Notes: generated by a model from the letters alone, not told the origin. A DNA stretch of 32,725 bases from a bacterium (GCA_024742305.1 JANSYQ010000036.1:1-32725); one strand, 5' to 3'. Positions 15,809 to 24,798 are shown, counted from the first letter of the stretch. Numbers and translations are program-made.

Positions 15809-16687
15809 TTAAATACGCGGCTTCGGAAAAGGAATATATGTCTCATCTCCCGGAACTTTCGGAAACAATTTTTGCTCCCAATCGCTCTTCGCCTGTTGTA
15901 AACGCTCCTTGCTAGAGGATACAAAATTCCACAAAAGATAATGCTCTTGTCCCAAAGGTTTTCCGCCAAACAAAAGCAATTGCGTTCCTTTTTTCAGTTC
16001 TACTTTGCACTCATCTTCTGTCTTGCTAATTAGCATTTGTCCGGCATCAATGGTGTCATCGCCATCTCTCACCGCACCCTTCACTACAACGAAGGCAATT
16101 TCTCCCTTCAACTGACTTTTAATGTCCAGTTGAGCATCTTCATGCGCTAAAATGTCGACCATAAAGAGCGGAGAAAATCCTTGCAATGGTGCTTTTTTTC
16201 CAAAACCTTCGCCAGCCACTAATTTGATGGTCATATTATTCTCTTCCCATTCCGGAATTGAATCAGCGGCATAGAAGTCGAATTGAGGCTCCATTTCTTC
16301 GAGTTCCTTTGGTAGCGCTACCCAAATTTGATAGCCGTGCATGGTGTGTACAGTATCACGTAATTCTTGCGGTGTTCTTTCTGTGTGTGTAACGCCCTTC
16401 CCGGAAGTCATGAAAGCAACATCGCCTGGGTTCACAATCACATCGCTTCCCATGCTATCTCGATGATGAACCGCTCCGTCGAATAAGTAAGTGAGTGTTG
16501 ACAATCCGACATGCGGATGCTGGTCCACTTCCATAGGTTTGCCCGGTTCCATTTTCGCCGGTCCCATGTGATCAATGAAGGTGAAAGGCCCTACCTGTCG
16601 TTTTTTTCGGAAAGGAAGCAAGCGACCAACCCAAAAATTACCAATATCACTCTGTCGCTCATCTACGAGCATCTTATTATTCGACAT
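15809..16687 (-). CDS. Pirin family protein
   Basis: This 292-residue bicupin protein of the pirin family has the metal ligands of the N-terminal cupin: His57 and His59 (QHPHVGLST), His101 and Glu103 (THTER). The family signatures 'GPFTFIDHMGPA' and 'YQIWVALPKELE' are also visible. Bacterial pirins include quercetin 2,3-dioxygenases (YhhW-like) and regulators of metabolic enzymes; the sequence alone does not decide. It is cytoplasmic, with no signal peptide. The gene is convergent with the cyclase (20-base gap) and divergent from the universal stress protein gene. Confidence 0.92.
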   Translation of the reverse strand: MSNNKMLVDERQSDIGNFWVGRLLPFRKKRQVGPFTFIDHMGPAKMEPGKPMEVDQHPHVGLSTLTYLFDGAVHHRDSMGSDVIVNPGDVAFMTSGKGVTHTERTPQELRDTVHTMHGYQIWVALPKELEEMEPQFDFYAADSIPEWEENNMTIKLVAGEGFGKKAPLQGFSPLFMVDILAHEDAQLDIKSQLKGEIAFVVVKGAVRDGDDTIDAGQMLISKTEDECKVELKKGTQLLLFGGKPLGQEHYLLWNFVSSSKERLQQAKSDWEQKLFPKVPGDETYIPFPKPRI

Positions 16688-16790
16688 ACCTGAACTTTTT
16701 CTTAAAAATAGTAAGGATTTTTTCGCAAGAATTGATTGTGGATTAAAAGTTCGTTAATAAGAAGAAGGTGTTTAATTGCTGGACATGATG

Positions 16791-16798
16791 TATCTTTG
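16791..16798 (+). promoter_or_regulatory. -7 promoter box of the universal stress protein gene
   Basis: TATCTTTG, an exact match to TAnnTTTG, lies 14 bases upstream of the first ATG (16813). Transcription would start near 16804, leaving a leader of 8 or 17 bases depending on the start codon used. Confidence 0.55.
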
Positions 16799-16821
16799 CA
16801 CCGAGCTTTCAAATGACACTA

Positions 16822-17628
16822 ATGAAGAAACTACTCGTTCCGATAGACTTTCAGAATACTACTCTTAACGCACTGAAATACAGCGTGCGAATCGCCAAAG
16901 AATTTGACTTCGAAATCCATGCACTGCACTTGATTGGTGCCGCGGATGAAAAAGCCAAGGCGGAAAAGAAAATGGAAGAGGTGGTGAAGAACTTTGAGGA
17001 AAGTGATCGCAAGCGAATAACCCCTCATATTACCGTAGGTAAAATTGAATCAGACATTGGAAAAACTGCTGAATCATTAGAGGTTAGTTTTATTCTGATG
17101 GGTATTCACAAGAAAAGTCGATTGGATAAAATTTTTGGTAGTCGACCCATTAAAGTGATTAGTGAAAGTAAAACGCCTTACATCACGATTCAAGAAGGAG
17201 GAACGTTGATGCCGATTAGTAAAATTGCCATGACCATTGATCTCGAAAAGGAAAGCATTCAGATTGTGGAGGCGGCAATTGATCTAGCGAAACTTTTCGG
17301 TGCGGAAATTATTTTGGTAGGTGGAGATCACACGGATTCAACGTTAAAATCGAAAGTTGCCGTAAATGTGAAAACCACAAGAAGATTATTATCTGAATCC
17401 GGTATTTCATCTTCGGTAAAACTTCTAGATCGCAGTCATTTCATGGAAAATTTCATCGATTTCTGCGCAGAGAACAAGGTGAACCTGATAGCGGCGACCT
17501 ACTACCCAGACACCTTTACCGTGTTCTCTAACAAATTCGTGCAGCGCCTTATGGAAAACGAAGCGTGCATTCCGGTGCTAACCTTGGATTCGCAATCGGT
17601 AGGTAAATTAGGGAAGTACTCCTTTTAA
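16822..17628 (+). CDS. Universal stress protein (two UspA domains)
   Basis: This ~268-residue cytoplasmic protein begins MKKLLVPIDFQNTTLNALKYS, the standard UspA opening. Domain 1 spans about residues 1-130 and has 'SFILMGIHKKSRLDKIFGS' near its end. Domain 2 (about 133-255) starts 'SKIAMTIDLEKESIQIVEAA'. The ATP-binding glycine loop (G-x2-G-x9-G-S/T) is only partly recognisable in domain 1 ('GIHKKSRLDKIFGSRPIKVI'), so nucleotide binding is uncertain. An ATG three codons earlier (16813) is also possible; I chose 16822 from family alignment. No neighbour suggests a specific stress. Confidence 0.88.
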   Translation: MKKLLVPIDFQNTTLNALKYSVRIAKEFDFEIHALHLIGAADEKAKAEKKMEEVVKNFEESDRKRITPHITVGKIESDIGKTAESLEVSFILMGIHKKSRLDKIFGSRPIKVISESKTPYITIQEGGTLMPISKIAMTIDLEKESIQIVEAAIDLAKLFGAEIILVGGDHTDSTLKSKVAVNVKTTRRLLSESGISSSVKLLDRSHFMENFIDFCAENKVNLIAATYYPDTFTVFSNKFVQRLMENEACIPVLTLDSQSVGKLGKYSF

Positions 17629-17803
17629 AGACAGAGAACGCTTTAGCACCTATTATTTGATACGTGCCTATGGCTCTAACGCCACGACTGTTCAAGCTTC
17701 TGTGCTGTTAACTTTTGTATTTTAAGAGTTCAAGTTTTACGGTTATTTTGACCAATTAGTATCAAGGTGAATCCGTAGAATTGAACACCTAATTTTTAAT
17801 TGA

Positions 17804-19195
17804 ATGTTAACCACTTTGTTCAAAAAGAAGCGCCAAGAAACAATGAGTGCCTTGCAGCACGATTCTTTTTTTGAAGAATTGCGTGCGTCTGATTATGCAC
17901 GACTGGATGAAAATAAGCAAGTGTACCTCGACTTTACTGGGGGGAACCTTTATGCCCAACGACAAATCGATCATCATTACAAAGAACTTTCTTCAAACGC
18001 TTTTGGAAATCCACATTCGACCAATCCAACGTCTCAATTGGCAACAAAAAAAGTGGAGGAAGCGCGACAAAAAGTATTGAGCTTCTTTAATGCGCAAGAT
18101 TACTTCTGCGTTTTTACTGCAAATGCCTCAGGTGCGCTCAAAATTGTCGGTGAGTGCTATCCTTTTGATACGAATTCAAAATTTGTATTGCTCGCGGACA
18201 ATCATAACTCGGTAAACGGAATTCGTGAGTACGCGAAAGGACGCGGTTCGGCATTTGAATATGTTCCCGTGCAATATGAAGATTTACGAATTTCTGAGGG
18301 AGAATTGAATCGCGTGTTGGAGGAAGAGGTTTCAGGGAATAAACTCTTTGCATTTCCTGCACAATCCAACGTTTCAGGTGTGAAGCATAGTTTGGATTGG
18401 ATTGGTAAGGCCCAGTCAAAAGGATGGGATGTATTACTAGATGCCGCGGCCTTCGTCCCTTCCAGTCCGTTGGATCTATCCAAAGTTACTCCCGACTTTG
18501 TAAGTATTTCGTTTTACAAAATATTTGGGTATCCCACAGGACTAGGATGCTTGCTGATCCGTAAAGAAAAGTTCAATCTTCTTCAAAAGAAGTGGTTCGC
18601 CGGAGGAACAGTCACACTGGCTGGAGTAAAATCTCCGAGTCATTACCTAATTGAAAATCACGAGCGGTACGAAAATGGAACGATTGATTATCTCGGCATA
18701 CCGGCATTAAGCATCGGACTTGATTTCATCGAATCCATTGGCATTCAACGAATCAATGAACGCGTAAATTCTATAACCACACACATGTGCGTTTCGCTCA
18801 GAAAGTTGCAGCACTCCAATGGACAACCTTTGGTGAACATGTTCGGTCCGGGCGATAGAACAGAAACGGGCGGTACCTTGATTATGACATTCAACAATCC
18901 CGATGGTACGGTTATTCCTTTTGAGGATGTGGAGCGCTTGACCAATGCGAGAAATATTTCCATTCGCTCCGGTTGTTTTTGCAATCCCGGCTTGGATGAA
19001 ATCAACAACTGCTTAACCACAGAGGAGCTCGCTGAATACTTCACGAGCAGACACAAAGGAGATTATTACGACATGATTGCAACGCTAAAAAAAATGCGTG
19101 GTGCTGTTCGAGTATCCTTCGGTATTGCTACTGTTCAACGCGATTTGGATGCGTTCTTGGAATTTGCTGGCAGTTTAGTAGATAGGAGTCATTAA
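17804..19195 (+). CDS. Class V aminotransferase-fold PLP enzyme (MoCo sulfurase/cysteine desulfurase-like)
   Basis: This 463-residue cytoplasmic PLP enzyme carries recognisable motifs: 'YLDFTGGNLYAQRQIDHH' near residue 45, 'FTANASGALKIVGE', 'DNHNSVNGIREYA', 'FPAQSNVSGVK', 'DAAAFVPSSPLDLS', the Schiff-base Lys239 in 'SFYKIFGYPTGLGCLL', and 'IRSGCFCNPGLDE' with Cys391/Cys393. The SFYKIFGYPTGLG and RSGCFCNPG motifs are closer to the N-terminal domain of eukaryotic MoCo sulfurases than to IscS/SufS. The Cys in the latter would be the persulfide carrier. The MOSC domain of true MoCo sulfurases is absent. Substrate is uncertain. It is monocistronic as far as can be seen. Confidence 0.85.
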   Translation: MLTTLFKKKRQETMSALQHDSFFEELRASDYARLDENKQVYLDFTGGNLYAQRQIDHHYKELSSNAFGNPHSTNPTSQLATKKVEEARQKVLSFFNAQDYFCVFTANASGALKIVGECYPFDTNSKFVLLADNHNSVNGIREYAKGRGSAFEYVPVQYEDLRISEGELNRVLEEEVSGNKLFAFPAQSNVSGVKHSLDWIGKAQSKGWDVLLDAAAFVPSSPLDLSKVTPDFVSISFYKIFGYPTGLGCLLIRKEKFNLLQKKWFAGGTVTLAGVKSPSHYLIENHERYENGTIDYLGIPALSIGLDFIESIGIQRINERVNSITTHMCVSLRKLQHSNGQPLVNMFGPGDRTETGGTLIMTFNNPDGTVIPFEDVERLTNARNISIRSGCFCNPGLDEINNCLTTEELAEYFTSRHKGDYYDMIATLKKMRGAVRVSFGIATVQRDLDAFLEFAGSLVDRSH

Positions 19196-19230
19196 GAAAT
19201 CGTATCGTCAAGAAGTTGCTTCCTACGATT

Positions 19231-19461
19231 CTATTCGTTTTCGGCCTCTTCATTTTTCCCGTAAAACTCCTCATGATTGCGCTCCATGCGTTTCATCATC
19301 CAGCGGCGCGATAGGTAAGCCATCGAGGCAATTCCGCCTAGGATGTAGTAAAATGCCCATACATCGAACCCGTCTTTAATACCCATAATGGTTACAATAA
19401 CGAAAATGAGAATGGCTGCTGTGAGCCAAAAGTAGAGCATGATTTTGTTGTACGTATTCAT
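19231..19461 (-). CDS. Small membrane protein
   Basis: From the ATG at 19459-19461 this is a 76-residue protein with two predicted membrane helices (about residues 5-27 and 33-50, 'MLYFWLTAAILIFVIVTIMG' and 'AFYYILGGIASMAYL'), followed by a basic-acidic cytoplasmic tail (RRWMMKRMERNHEEF). No family recognised. The frame is open upstream to a TTG at 19515, overlapping the previous stop, but the ATG gives a sensible membrane protein. It is the last gene of the coaX-lptC run, 50 bases after the second TPR-like paralogue. Confidence 0.6.
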   Translation of the reverse strand: MNTYNKIMLYFWLTAAILIFVIVTIMGIKDGFDVWAFYYILGGIASMAYLSRRWMMKRMERNHEEFYGKNEEAENE

Positions 19462-19511
19462 CCGACGGTTATTTGTGACAAAAATAGGGATTCGTTGGGA
19501 GAATTCGGCAA

Positions 19512-20762
19512 TCAATGGTCGGCTTCGGAAATGATTTCTCTCGTTGCCAGATCAATGGTTACTCCCCAACAAGGCAAAACTACAGTTTCCGACTGATTTT
19601 TATAAACAGATTCCAACTGTGGGGCCATTGCGTCGTATTTGGAATCGTCCACTCCCGCTTGTCGCATAAGAGTTGAGGCGTACAAATAATTGCATTTTCT
19701 CTCAAATGTTGATTCTCCGCATGAGTTTGCTGTGGCAGCCACACATATCGCTTGAATTTGAAGTGCTTTGTTTTTTAGTTCGCCTGTGACACTCTTTGCC
19801 GCTGTATAGGCCTTATGATATGACCCTTTTTGCAAATAGCAATCGGCAATACTGTACTGAATTTCATTCTTTTTTACTTCGTCTGAGGTTTCGCGCTGAA
19901 GTTCTTTGTAGTTAGGAATACGTTCAGAACACGGTATTGGGTCGGGCCAAGGATCAAACGCATAAGGATCATACGTAGTGATAGAGTCTGCGAGCTGATC
20001 AAAAACATCCAAATCTTCGCATTGGTGCGCAATAAATAGTTGTCCTAAGTTCATTAATGCTGTCTTTTTATCAGCGTTGTTTTCGGGCAGTGATGCCAAG
20101 TAAGGTGTAACGAGATAAGCAAGGTCATTACATGAAGTAATCACATGCGCCACGTACTTTGTCAAAGTTGATTGTGTGTTGCTACTGTAATGAATATTGA
20201 TCAACTTGGAAAGTTCTAAATATTCGGACAAGCAACGTTTTTTCAATACTTCTTTCTCTTCCACATCTTGTTCGAGATACCAAAGCGAGTATAAGTTATA
20301 GTAATAAAGCAATATGTACACTTCATCTTCCAGTTCTGTCCCTTGCGTTTTGATTCCGCGTGACATGTAGAAATCTGCTTTCTCGTAGTCTGGTGTCTTC
20401 AAGATTGAATAATGGTAACCGCGAGACATATCATCAACAGGGTCGTAGTGTCCGTTTTCTTCTGCTTTGTCCCAAGCAAACATCAATGTATCAAGGTAGG
20501 CGTAGTAATCATCTGATTTCTCTTCTAGTGTTTTTATCACGATTTGGACACAAGCCAACAAACGGTCATAGTTGTCTTTGCCAAATTGAGGGCAAACGGC
20601 CTCCGCCTTAATGAAAAATGTGGTCGCTTCTTTCCAGTTTTCAGTGGCTGCGAATGAAGAGCTCGTTACTTTGATGAGTCGAGCGCATTCCCGATTATCT
20701 TGGGTAAAAGATAGTTGGTTAAAATATAGAATAAATAGAAGAATGATAGATAAGCGTAGCAT
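19512..20762 (-). CDS. Secreted Cys-rich TPR-like protein, paralogue 2
   Basis: From the ATG at 20760-20762 this is a 416-residue protein with a signal peptide (MLRLSIILLFILYF...SFTQ). It is a clear paralogue of the protein encoded at 21352-22599. Shared blocks include 'ENWKEA', 'FGKDNYDRLLA', 'YYAYLDTLM', 'DDMSRGYHY', 'LLYYYN', 'KKTALMN', 'KKNEIQY', 'CVAATANSCGESTFERKCNY' and 'PCWGV'. The repeated 'A-x2-YY/F-x-KA' pattern suggests TPR-like helices, and about nine Cys are conserved, as in an exported disulfide-bonded protein. One difference is a Pro-rich 'YDPYAFDPWPDPIPC' replacing a helix of the paralogue. It follows lptC by 32 bases. Function is unknown; the position suggests the cell envelope. 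Confidence 0.75.
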   Translation of the reverse strand: MLRLSIILLFILYFNQLSFTQDNRECARLIKVTSSSFAATENWKEATTFFIKAEAVCPQFGKDNYDRLLACVQIVIKTLEEKSDDYYAYLDTLMFAWDKAEENGHYDPVDDMSRGYHYSILKTPDYEKADFYMSRGIKTQGTELEDEVYILLYYYNLYSLWYLEQDVEEKEVLKKRCLSEYLELSKLINIHYSSNTQSTLTKYVAHVITSCNDLAYLVTPYLASLPENNADKKTALMNLGQLFIAHQCEDLDVFDQLADSITTYDPYAFDPWPDPIPCSERIPNYKELQRETSDEVKKNEIQYSIADCYLQKGSYHKAYTAAKSVTGELKNKALQIQAICVAATANSCGESTFERKCNYLYASTLMRQAGVDDSKYDAMAPQLESVYKNQSETVVLPCWGVTIDLATREIISEADH

Positions 20763-20794
20763 TAACAATAGAACGCTAATTTGAGTGCCTTATT

Positions 20795-21355
20795 TTAATT
20801 ATCCAACTTTCCTTCCGGCTTGGTTATTTTGTACGAATCGAAGGTTTGCTTGGTGGTAATGCCCATGCCTCTACCCGTAATTCCTTTGCCTTTCTTTTTG
20901 ATGACGCAGTACTTTTTGGTGAAGATGGTGCTGTCGGTTTGGTTGTAAAACAACTCTTCGGTTTCCAAGTACTGCTCCTTTTCATAGTTATAAAGCACGA
21001 CTGAGTCTCGAACGAACATCAATCCAGTGTTGTAATTTACTTCACCATAAATAGCGGTAAGGGTAGAGCTAACGCCGCCGGTATCGTTGAAGAAATCAAC
21101 GCGAAGACCGTCTTTGAGGCGTGTGATGTGCTTGGGTTTCTTTACTGTTTCGGCAAGGGTTGCCTTGATACGTACTTGCGCATACCCGGAATCAGTATAG
21201 ATGATTTTAAGGTTTTGTGTGACTTCGTCAGGAGCGCCTTCGTCATAGGTGACTTTCTCAATGGCATCCATATCGTTTACACACGAAAAAAGAATACCTG
21301 CCATGAAAATCACAGCAGGTACTCCGAAATATATTTTAATACGTGATTGCATCAT
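20795..21355 (-). CDS. lptC: LPS export protein LptC
   Basis: This 186-residue LptC-family protein bridges the inner-membrane ABC transporter and the periplasmic LPS conduit. It has an N-terminal hydrophobic segment ending in FSC, a lipobox as in many Bacteroidota LptC proteins. The beta-jellyroll follows: 'NLKIIYTDSGYAQVRIKA', 'DGLRVDFFNDTGGVSSTLTA', 'GEVNYNTGLMFVRDSVVLYN' and 'ETEELFYNQTDSTIFTKK', the characteristic LptC strand pattern. The ATG at 21353-21355 overlaps the stop of the upstream gene as ATGA, so translation is coupled; a second ATG follows directly. The rest of the Lpt system is not in the window. Confidence 0.88.
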   Translation of the reverse strand: MMQSRIKIYFGVPAVIFMAGILFSCVNDMDAIEKVTYDEGAPDEVTQNLKIIYTDSGYAQVRIKATLAETVKKPKHITRLKDGLRVDFFNDTGGVSSTLTAIYGEVNYNTGLMFVRDSVVLYNYEKEQYLETEELFYNQTDSTIFTKKYCVIKKKGKGITGRGMGITTKQTFDSYKITKPEGKLDN

Positions 21356-22599
21356 GGACACGGGTTCACCGTAACTCCCCAGCAAGTCAATGTCACTGAT
21401 TTAGGACTGTTGTTATTGAAACAATCTTCAGTTGAAGGTCCCATGTTTCTGTATTTTGAACCGTCCAGTCCAGCTTGCTCCATCAATTCTGCTGCGTAGA
21501 TGTAATTACATTTTCTCTCGAAGGTTGAATCTCCACAAGAGTTTGCAGTAGCAGCTACACATCCCGCTTGGATTTGAAGTGCTTTTCCTTTCAAACTTCC
21601 TGTCACACTCTTCGCTGCAGCATACGCGTTGTTGTAAGATCCAATTTGCATGTAACACGCAGCGATGTTGTATTGAATTTCGTTCTTCTTCTCAGCGTCA
21701 AATGTCTTCTCTTTGATGTCTTTGTAAACTGGAATTTTCTCACTACACGAAAGCGTTTCAAGATACAACAACTGAATTTCAAGATCCTCCGGATCAATTT
21801 CGTACAATGTTTCTACCATCATAGCGAACTCTTCAGAGTCTTTACACTCTTGATCAATCAAAAGCTGAGCAAAGTTCATTAATGCTGTTTTCTTGTCTTC
21901 AGGAGCTTCAGGAAGCGATTCCATGTATTTTGGAACTGCTGGTAGCAAGTCTTCACATGAAGTAATCAGCTGAGAAAGGTAACCCGTAAGTGTCTCCTGT
22001 GTTGAAAGGGAATAGTTCGCTTCCTTGATCAACTTTGTCAACATAAAGTACTCGTTGATGAAACGTTGTTTCAACTCTTCTTTTGCTTCTGCATCTTGCT
22101 CAACAAACCACAATGAGTAAATGTTATAATAGTACAACAACAAGTACACTTCATCGCTCAATTCTGTTCCTCTCGCTTTGATAGCGCGGCCCATGTAAAA
22201 GTCTGCCTTTTTGTAGTTTGGCGCTTTTAAAAGTGTGTAATGGTATCCACGAGAGATATCATCATTGATATCGTAGTGACCTGCTTCCTCTGCTTTGTCC
22301 CATACCATCATTAACGTATCAAGATACGCGTAGTAGGCATCGGATTTATCCTCTTGAGCAGCCATCATATTTTGCGTACTGGCAAGCAATCGGTCGTAGT
22401 TGTCTTTTCCGAACTCTGCACAGTATTCTTCTGCTCGAATGAAGTATTCAACCGCTTCTTTCCAGTTTTCAACTCCCATTGCATTATTGGCAACCACTCG
22501 AAGTCGCGTACACTCTCTATCTTCTCCCTCACCTTCTTGTGCGAAGGCTGTAGAACCGATCAATAATGAAGCTACAATTAGTAATTTTCCTAGTTTCAT
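21352..22599 (-). CDS. Secreted Cys-rich TPR-like protein, paralogue 1
   Basis: This 415-residue protein has a signal peptide (to about residue 20, STAFAQ). The mature part is helical with TPR-like repeats ('AVEYFIRAEEYC', 'AYYAYLDTLMMVWDKAEE', 'KADFYMGRAIKARG', 'AACYMQIGSYNNAYAAAKSV') and about nine Cys shared with its paralogue downstream of lptC. The end 'LTCWGVTVNPCP' resembles the paralogue's 'LPCWGVTIDLAT'. The gene lies 39 bases after the outer-membrane barrel gene and its stop overlaps the lptC start, so it is translationally coupled to LPS export. A periplasmic role in envelope assembly is a contextual inference only. Confidence 0.78.
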   Translation of the reverse strand: MKLGKLLIVASLLIGSTAFAQEGEGEDRECTRLRVVANNAMGVENWKEAVEYFIRAEEYCAEFGKDNYDRLLASTQNMMAAQEDKSDAYYAYLDTLMMVWDKAEEAGHYDINDDISRGYHYTLLKAPNYKKADFYMGRAIKARGTELSDEVYLLLYYYNIYSLWFVEQDAEAKEELKQRFINEYFMLTKLIKEANYSLSTQETLTGYLSQLITSCEDLLPAVPKYMESLPEAPEDKKTALMNFAQLLIDQECKDSEEFAMMVETLYEIDPEDLEIQLLYLETLSCSEKIPVYKDIKEKTFDAEKKNEIQYNIAACYMQIGSYNNAYAAAKSVTGSLKGKALQIQAGCVAATANSCGDSTFERKCNYIYAAELMEQAGLDGSKYRNMGPSTEDCFNNNSPKSVTLTCWGVTVNPCP

Positions 22600-22638
22600 C
22601 TTTCTTACTTTTTCTTTGCTCTTTTCGAGCGCATTAAT

Positions 22639-23973
22639 TTAATATACTCTTCGTTTCTGGAACCATTTCTCGGAACTGGATGGTGCTACCGAAATACCGA
22701 AATTGAATCCATAATATCTTTCTTGTAGTTGGCTCGGATCGGAAGTCCCTCTGCGTCCCACGCTTGCACCAAAGTTGATTGAGGACAGGGATTTACCAAT
22801 ACTAACCGGTATACCAAACCCAAATGTTGTGCCAAAGTCATTTACTTGCTCTCCATTCAAGCTGTACGGAAGTGTATAGGTGTAGTAACCAACACGATAG
22901 CGTGTTTTAGCAAAAATGTTTCCATTGTTTTTTGAGTACAAATCTCCTGACTCCGGAATGTACTGCAGTCCGAGCGTGAGCTTTGTAGTGTTCAATAAAG
23001 TTTCCGATGGCTCATAAGGATTTCGATACTCACTCCATTCTTTGGTGCTGTATGACGCATGCAAACCAAAGGCTGGGTGGAACTTGTATTGACGTTTGTT
23101 GTTGTCGCGCACAAAATACGTGTAACTGAATCCATAAGTGAACTCCGGCGCGGTCGTTATATTCTGTCCGGTTTGCTCTACAAAAGAGGTGGTATCATAT
23201 AAATTCGGGTTCTCCACATTGGAAGAAAAGAAGATTCCAGTCGATTGCTCAGCACCAAAAGATTGAGAGGGGTCGACAGTTGCATACAAACCAATCTCAT
23301 GATTTGGGTTAAATTGGTGGTTAAAGTACATACCGAAATCGTAATGAAGACTACCTACTTTAAGGTTGTCGATGGCTGCCCCTCCTGTCAAAGAGGATTG
23401 GGAAGCTAACCAACTGTAACGATTGTTTTGTACACTTCCGAATACCCATCCAAGATTGGCACCTACTGATAGTTTTGTGCTATCCCAAAAAGGAAGCAAT
23501 TCAGCAGATAATGCCACAAATGTTTCATTCAAACTTCCGGTACCTGAATAACGATACGTGATGGAGTCGCCGTCAACGACTGTTCCGTCGGTGAAATCAT
23601 AATTTCTTTCCGAGAAGGGTTTCAATCCAAAGCCCAATCCAAAATGTTTTGCAAAGGAGAGTCCGAAAGCAAAGTGATGGATGTTTGAGGAGGGATTAAA
23701 TTCGCTTGTTTCTCCGAGTTCGTATGTCGATAAACGGGAAGAAAATCCTAGTGAGAATATCGGTTGTCCTGCTCCAAGGGCATTATAGGATGCCGGGTTG
23801 AAGAAATTCAAGGTCATGGAGTCTACCAAGGTAATTTCGGTATTTCCGAGTCCGGAAAATATAGGATGATCCCTTCCGGATAGTTCACCAATGCCAAAGT
23901 AGCTGTACGGATTTTGGGCGTTGGAAAGCGTTCCGAGTAACGCAAACAAAACAACAAGAAGGGTTTTACGCAT
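22639..23973 (-). CDS. Outer-membrane beta-barrel protein
   Basis: From the ATG at 23971-23973 this 444-residue protein has a signal peptide (MRKTLLVVLFALLGTLSNAQ). The mature protein opens 'NPYSYFGIGELSGRDHPIFSGLGNT', quoted as pattern, a start common to Bacteroidota outer-membrane proteins next to coaX. Alternating aromatic/Gly beta strands follow ('FAFGLSFAKHFGLGFGLKPFSERNY', 'FGFGIPVSIGKSLSSINFGASVG'), ending in a membrane-type strand 'YYGFNFGISVAP'. It is distantly like FadL/OmpP1 transporters, but no plug motif is clear. The start overlaps the coaX end by 8 bases. Role unknown; probably an outer-membrane channel or structural protein of the coaX-lptC cluster. Confidence 0.82.
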   Translation of the reverse strand: MRKTLLVVLFALLGTLSNAQNPYSYFGIGELSGRDHPIFSGLGNTEITLVDSMTLNFFNPASYNALGAGQPIFSLGFSSRLSTYELGETSEFNPSSNIHHFAFGLSFAKHFGLGFGLKPFSERNYDFTDGTVVDGDSITYRYSGTGSLNETFVALSAELLPFWDSTKLSVGANLGWVFGSVQNNRYSWLASQSSLTGGAAIDNLKVGSLHYDFGMYFNHQFNPNHEIGLYATVDPSQSFGAEQSTGIFFSSNVENPNLYDTTSFVEQTGQNITTAPEFTYGFSYTYFVRDNNKRQYKFHPAFGLHASYSTKEWSEYRNPYEPSETLLNTTKLTLGLQYIPESGDLYSKNNGNIFAKTRYRVGYYTYTLPYSLNGEQVNDFGTTFGFGIPVSIGKSLSSINFGASVGRRGTSDPSQLQERYYGFNFGISVAPSSSEKWFQKRRVY

Positions 23974-24685
23974 TATGCTTGTAAATTTCAAACAGACCTT
24001 CGAGGGTCAAATTTTCGACTGCAAAGATGTTATTTTTTCCCTGTATATCAAAGAAGTTGGCATCTCCGCCGGTCACAAAAAAGGTTAAGCTCTGAAATTG
24101 TGATTCGTAGTAGCTTACGAGTCCTTCTATCTCGGCACGCATTCCGTTCATTACTCCAGATTGCATGCTTGTTTTGGTGTCTTTACCAACGATGGAAGTC
24201 GTCGATTTATTGGATAGAAGGGGCAAATTTTCTGTGTAATCGTTCAACGATTTGTAACGAAGGTCGATTCCCGGGGCAATAGAACCGCCCAAATATCCTT
24301 CCGTTTTGCTGACAATGTCGAACTTGATGCACGTACCGATGTCGATGGAAACACCAAATTCCGTATCCATCCTCGAAGCCACTGCCACAGCATTACACAA
24401 ACGATCCATTCCAAGGGTATTTGGCGTTTCGTACGTATTTGCAATAGGAATTGGGGTAGAGGGCGATACGACCATGCCTTCGTGTGTCTGTAGAATTTCT
24501 TCGGCGAGATGGCTAGAAACGACAGAGGAGATCACCACAAATTTTGGGTGGGTCGCTTTGATTTGGTTTTTCACCGCCTCAAATTCATTGGGACTGCTAT
24601 AACGCATAACGTCAATCAATTGACCGTTTTCGAAGCGACCCAATTTCACATTTGTATTTCCGGCATCTACCACCAGTGTTTGCAT
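23966..24685 (-). CDS. coaX: Type III pantothenate kinase
   Basis: This 239-residue cytoplasmic enzyme of the ASKHA fold phosphorylates pantothenate in the first step of CoA synthesis. Motifs are the phosphate-1 loop 'VVDAGNTNVKLG' at the N-terminus, 'TPNTLGMDRLCNAVAVA' (pantothenate-binding G-x-D-R), 'GVSIDIGTCIKFDIV' (phosphate-2 loop with Asp and Thr), 'YLGGSIAPGIDL', and 'FVTGGDANFF' for adenosine binding. Length is typical. It heads the minus-strand run coaX, barrel protein, TPR-like protein, lptC, TPR-like paralogue, small membrane protein, with an 8-base overlap into the second gene. The first half of this order is common in Bacteroidota. Confidence 0.95.
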   Translation of the reverse strand: MQTLVVDAGNTNVKLGRFENGQLIDVMRYSSPNEFEAVKNQIKATHPKFVVISSVVSSHLAEEILQTHEGMVVSPSTPIPIANTYETPNTLGMDRLCNAVAVASRMDTEFGVSIDIGTCIKFDIVSKTEGYLGGSIAPGIDLRYKSLNDYTENLPLLSNKSTTSIVGKDTKTSMQSGVMNGMRAEIEGLVSYYESQFQSLTFFVTGGDANFFDIQGKNNIFAVENLTLEGLFEIYKHNA

Positions 24686-24745
24686 GCGGCAAAGATAGCC
24701 AAGAAAAAAACTTTCCCTTGCATGATGAATTATGAAAGAAGTTAT

Positions 24746-24753
24746 TATCTTTG
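24746..24753 (+). promoter_or_regulatory. -7 promoter box of tRNA-Phe
   Basis: TATCTTTG, an exact TAnnTTTG match, lies 45 bases upstream of the tRNA. No gene other than the tRNA follows on this strand, so it is the likely tRNA promoter. A TTG at 24718-24720 is somewhat too far for a standard -33 element. Confidence 0.5.
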
Positions 24754-24798
24754 CACTCGCCTTTACGGCACGATTCTATGTAATCGCACACTTAGGTT

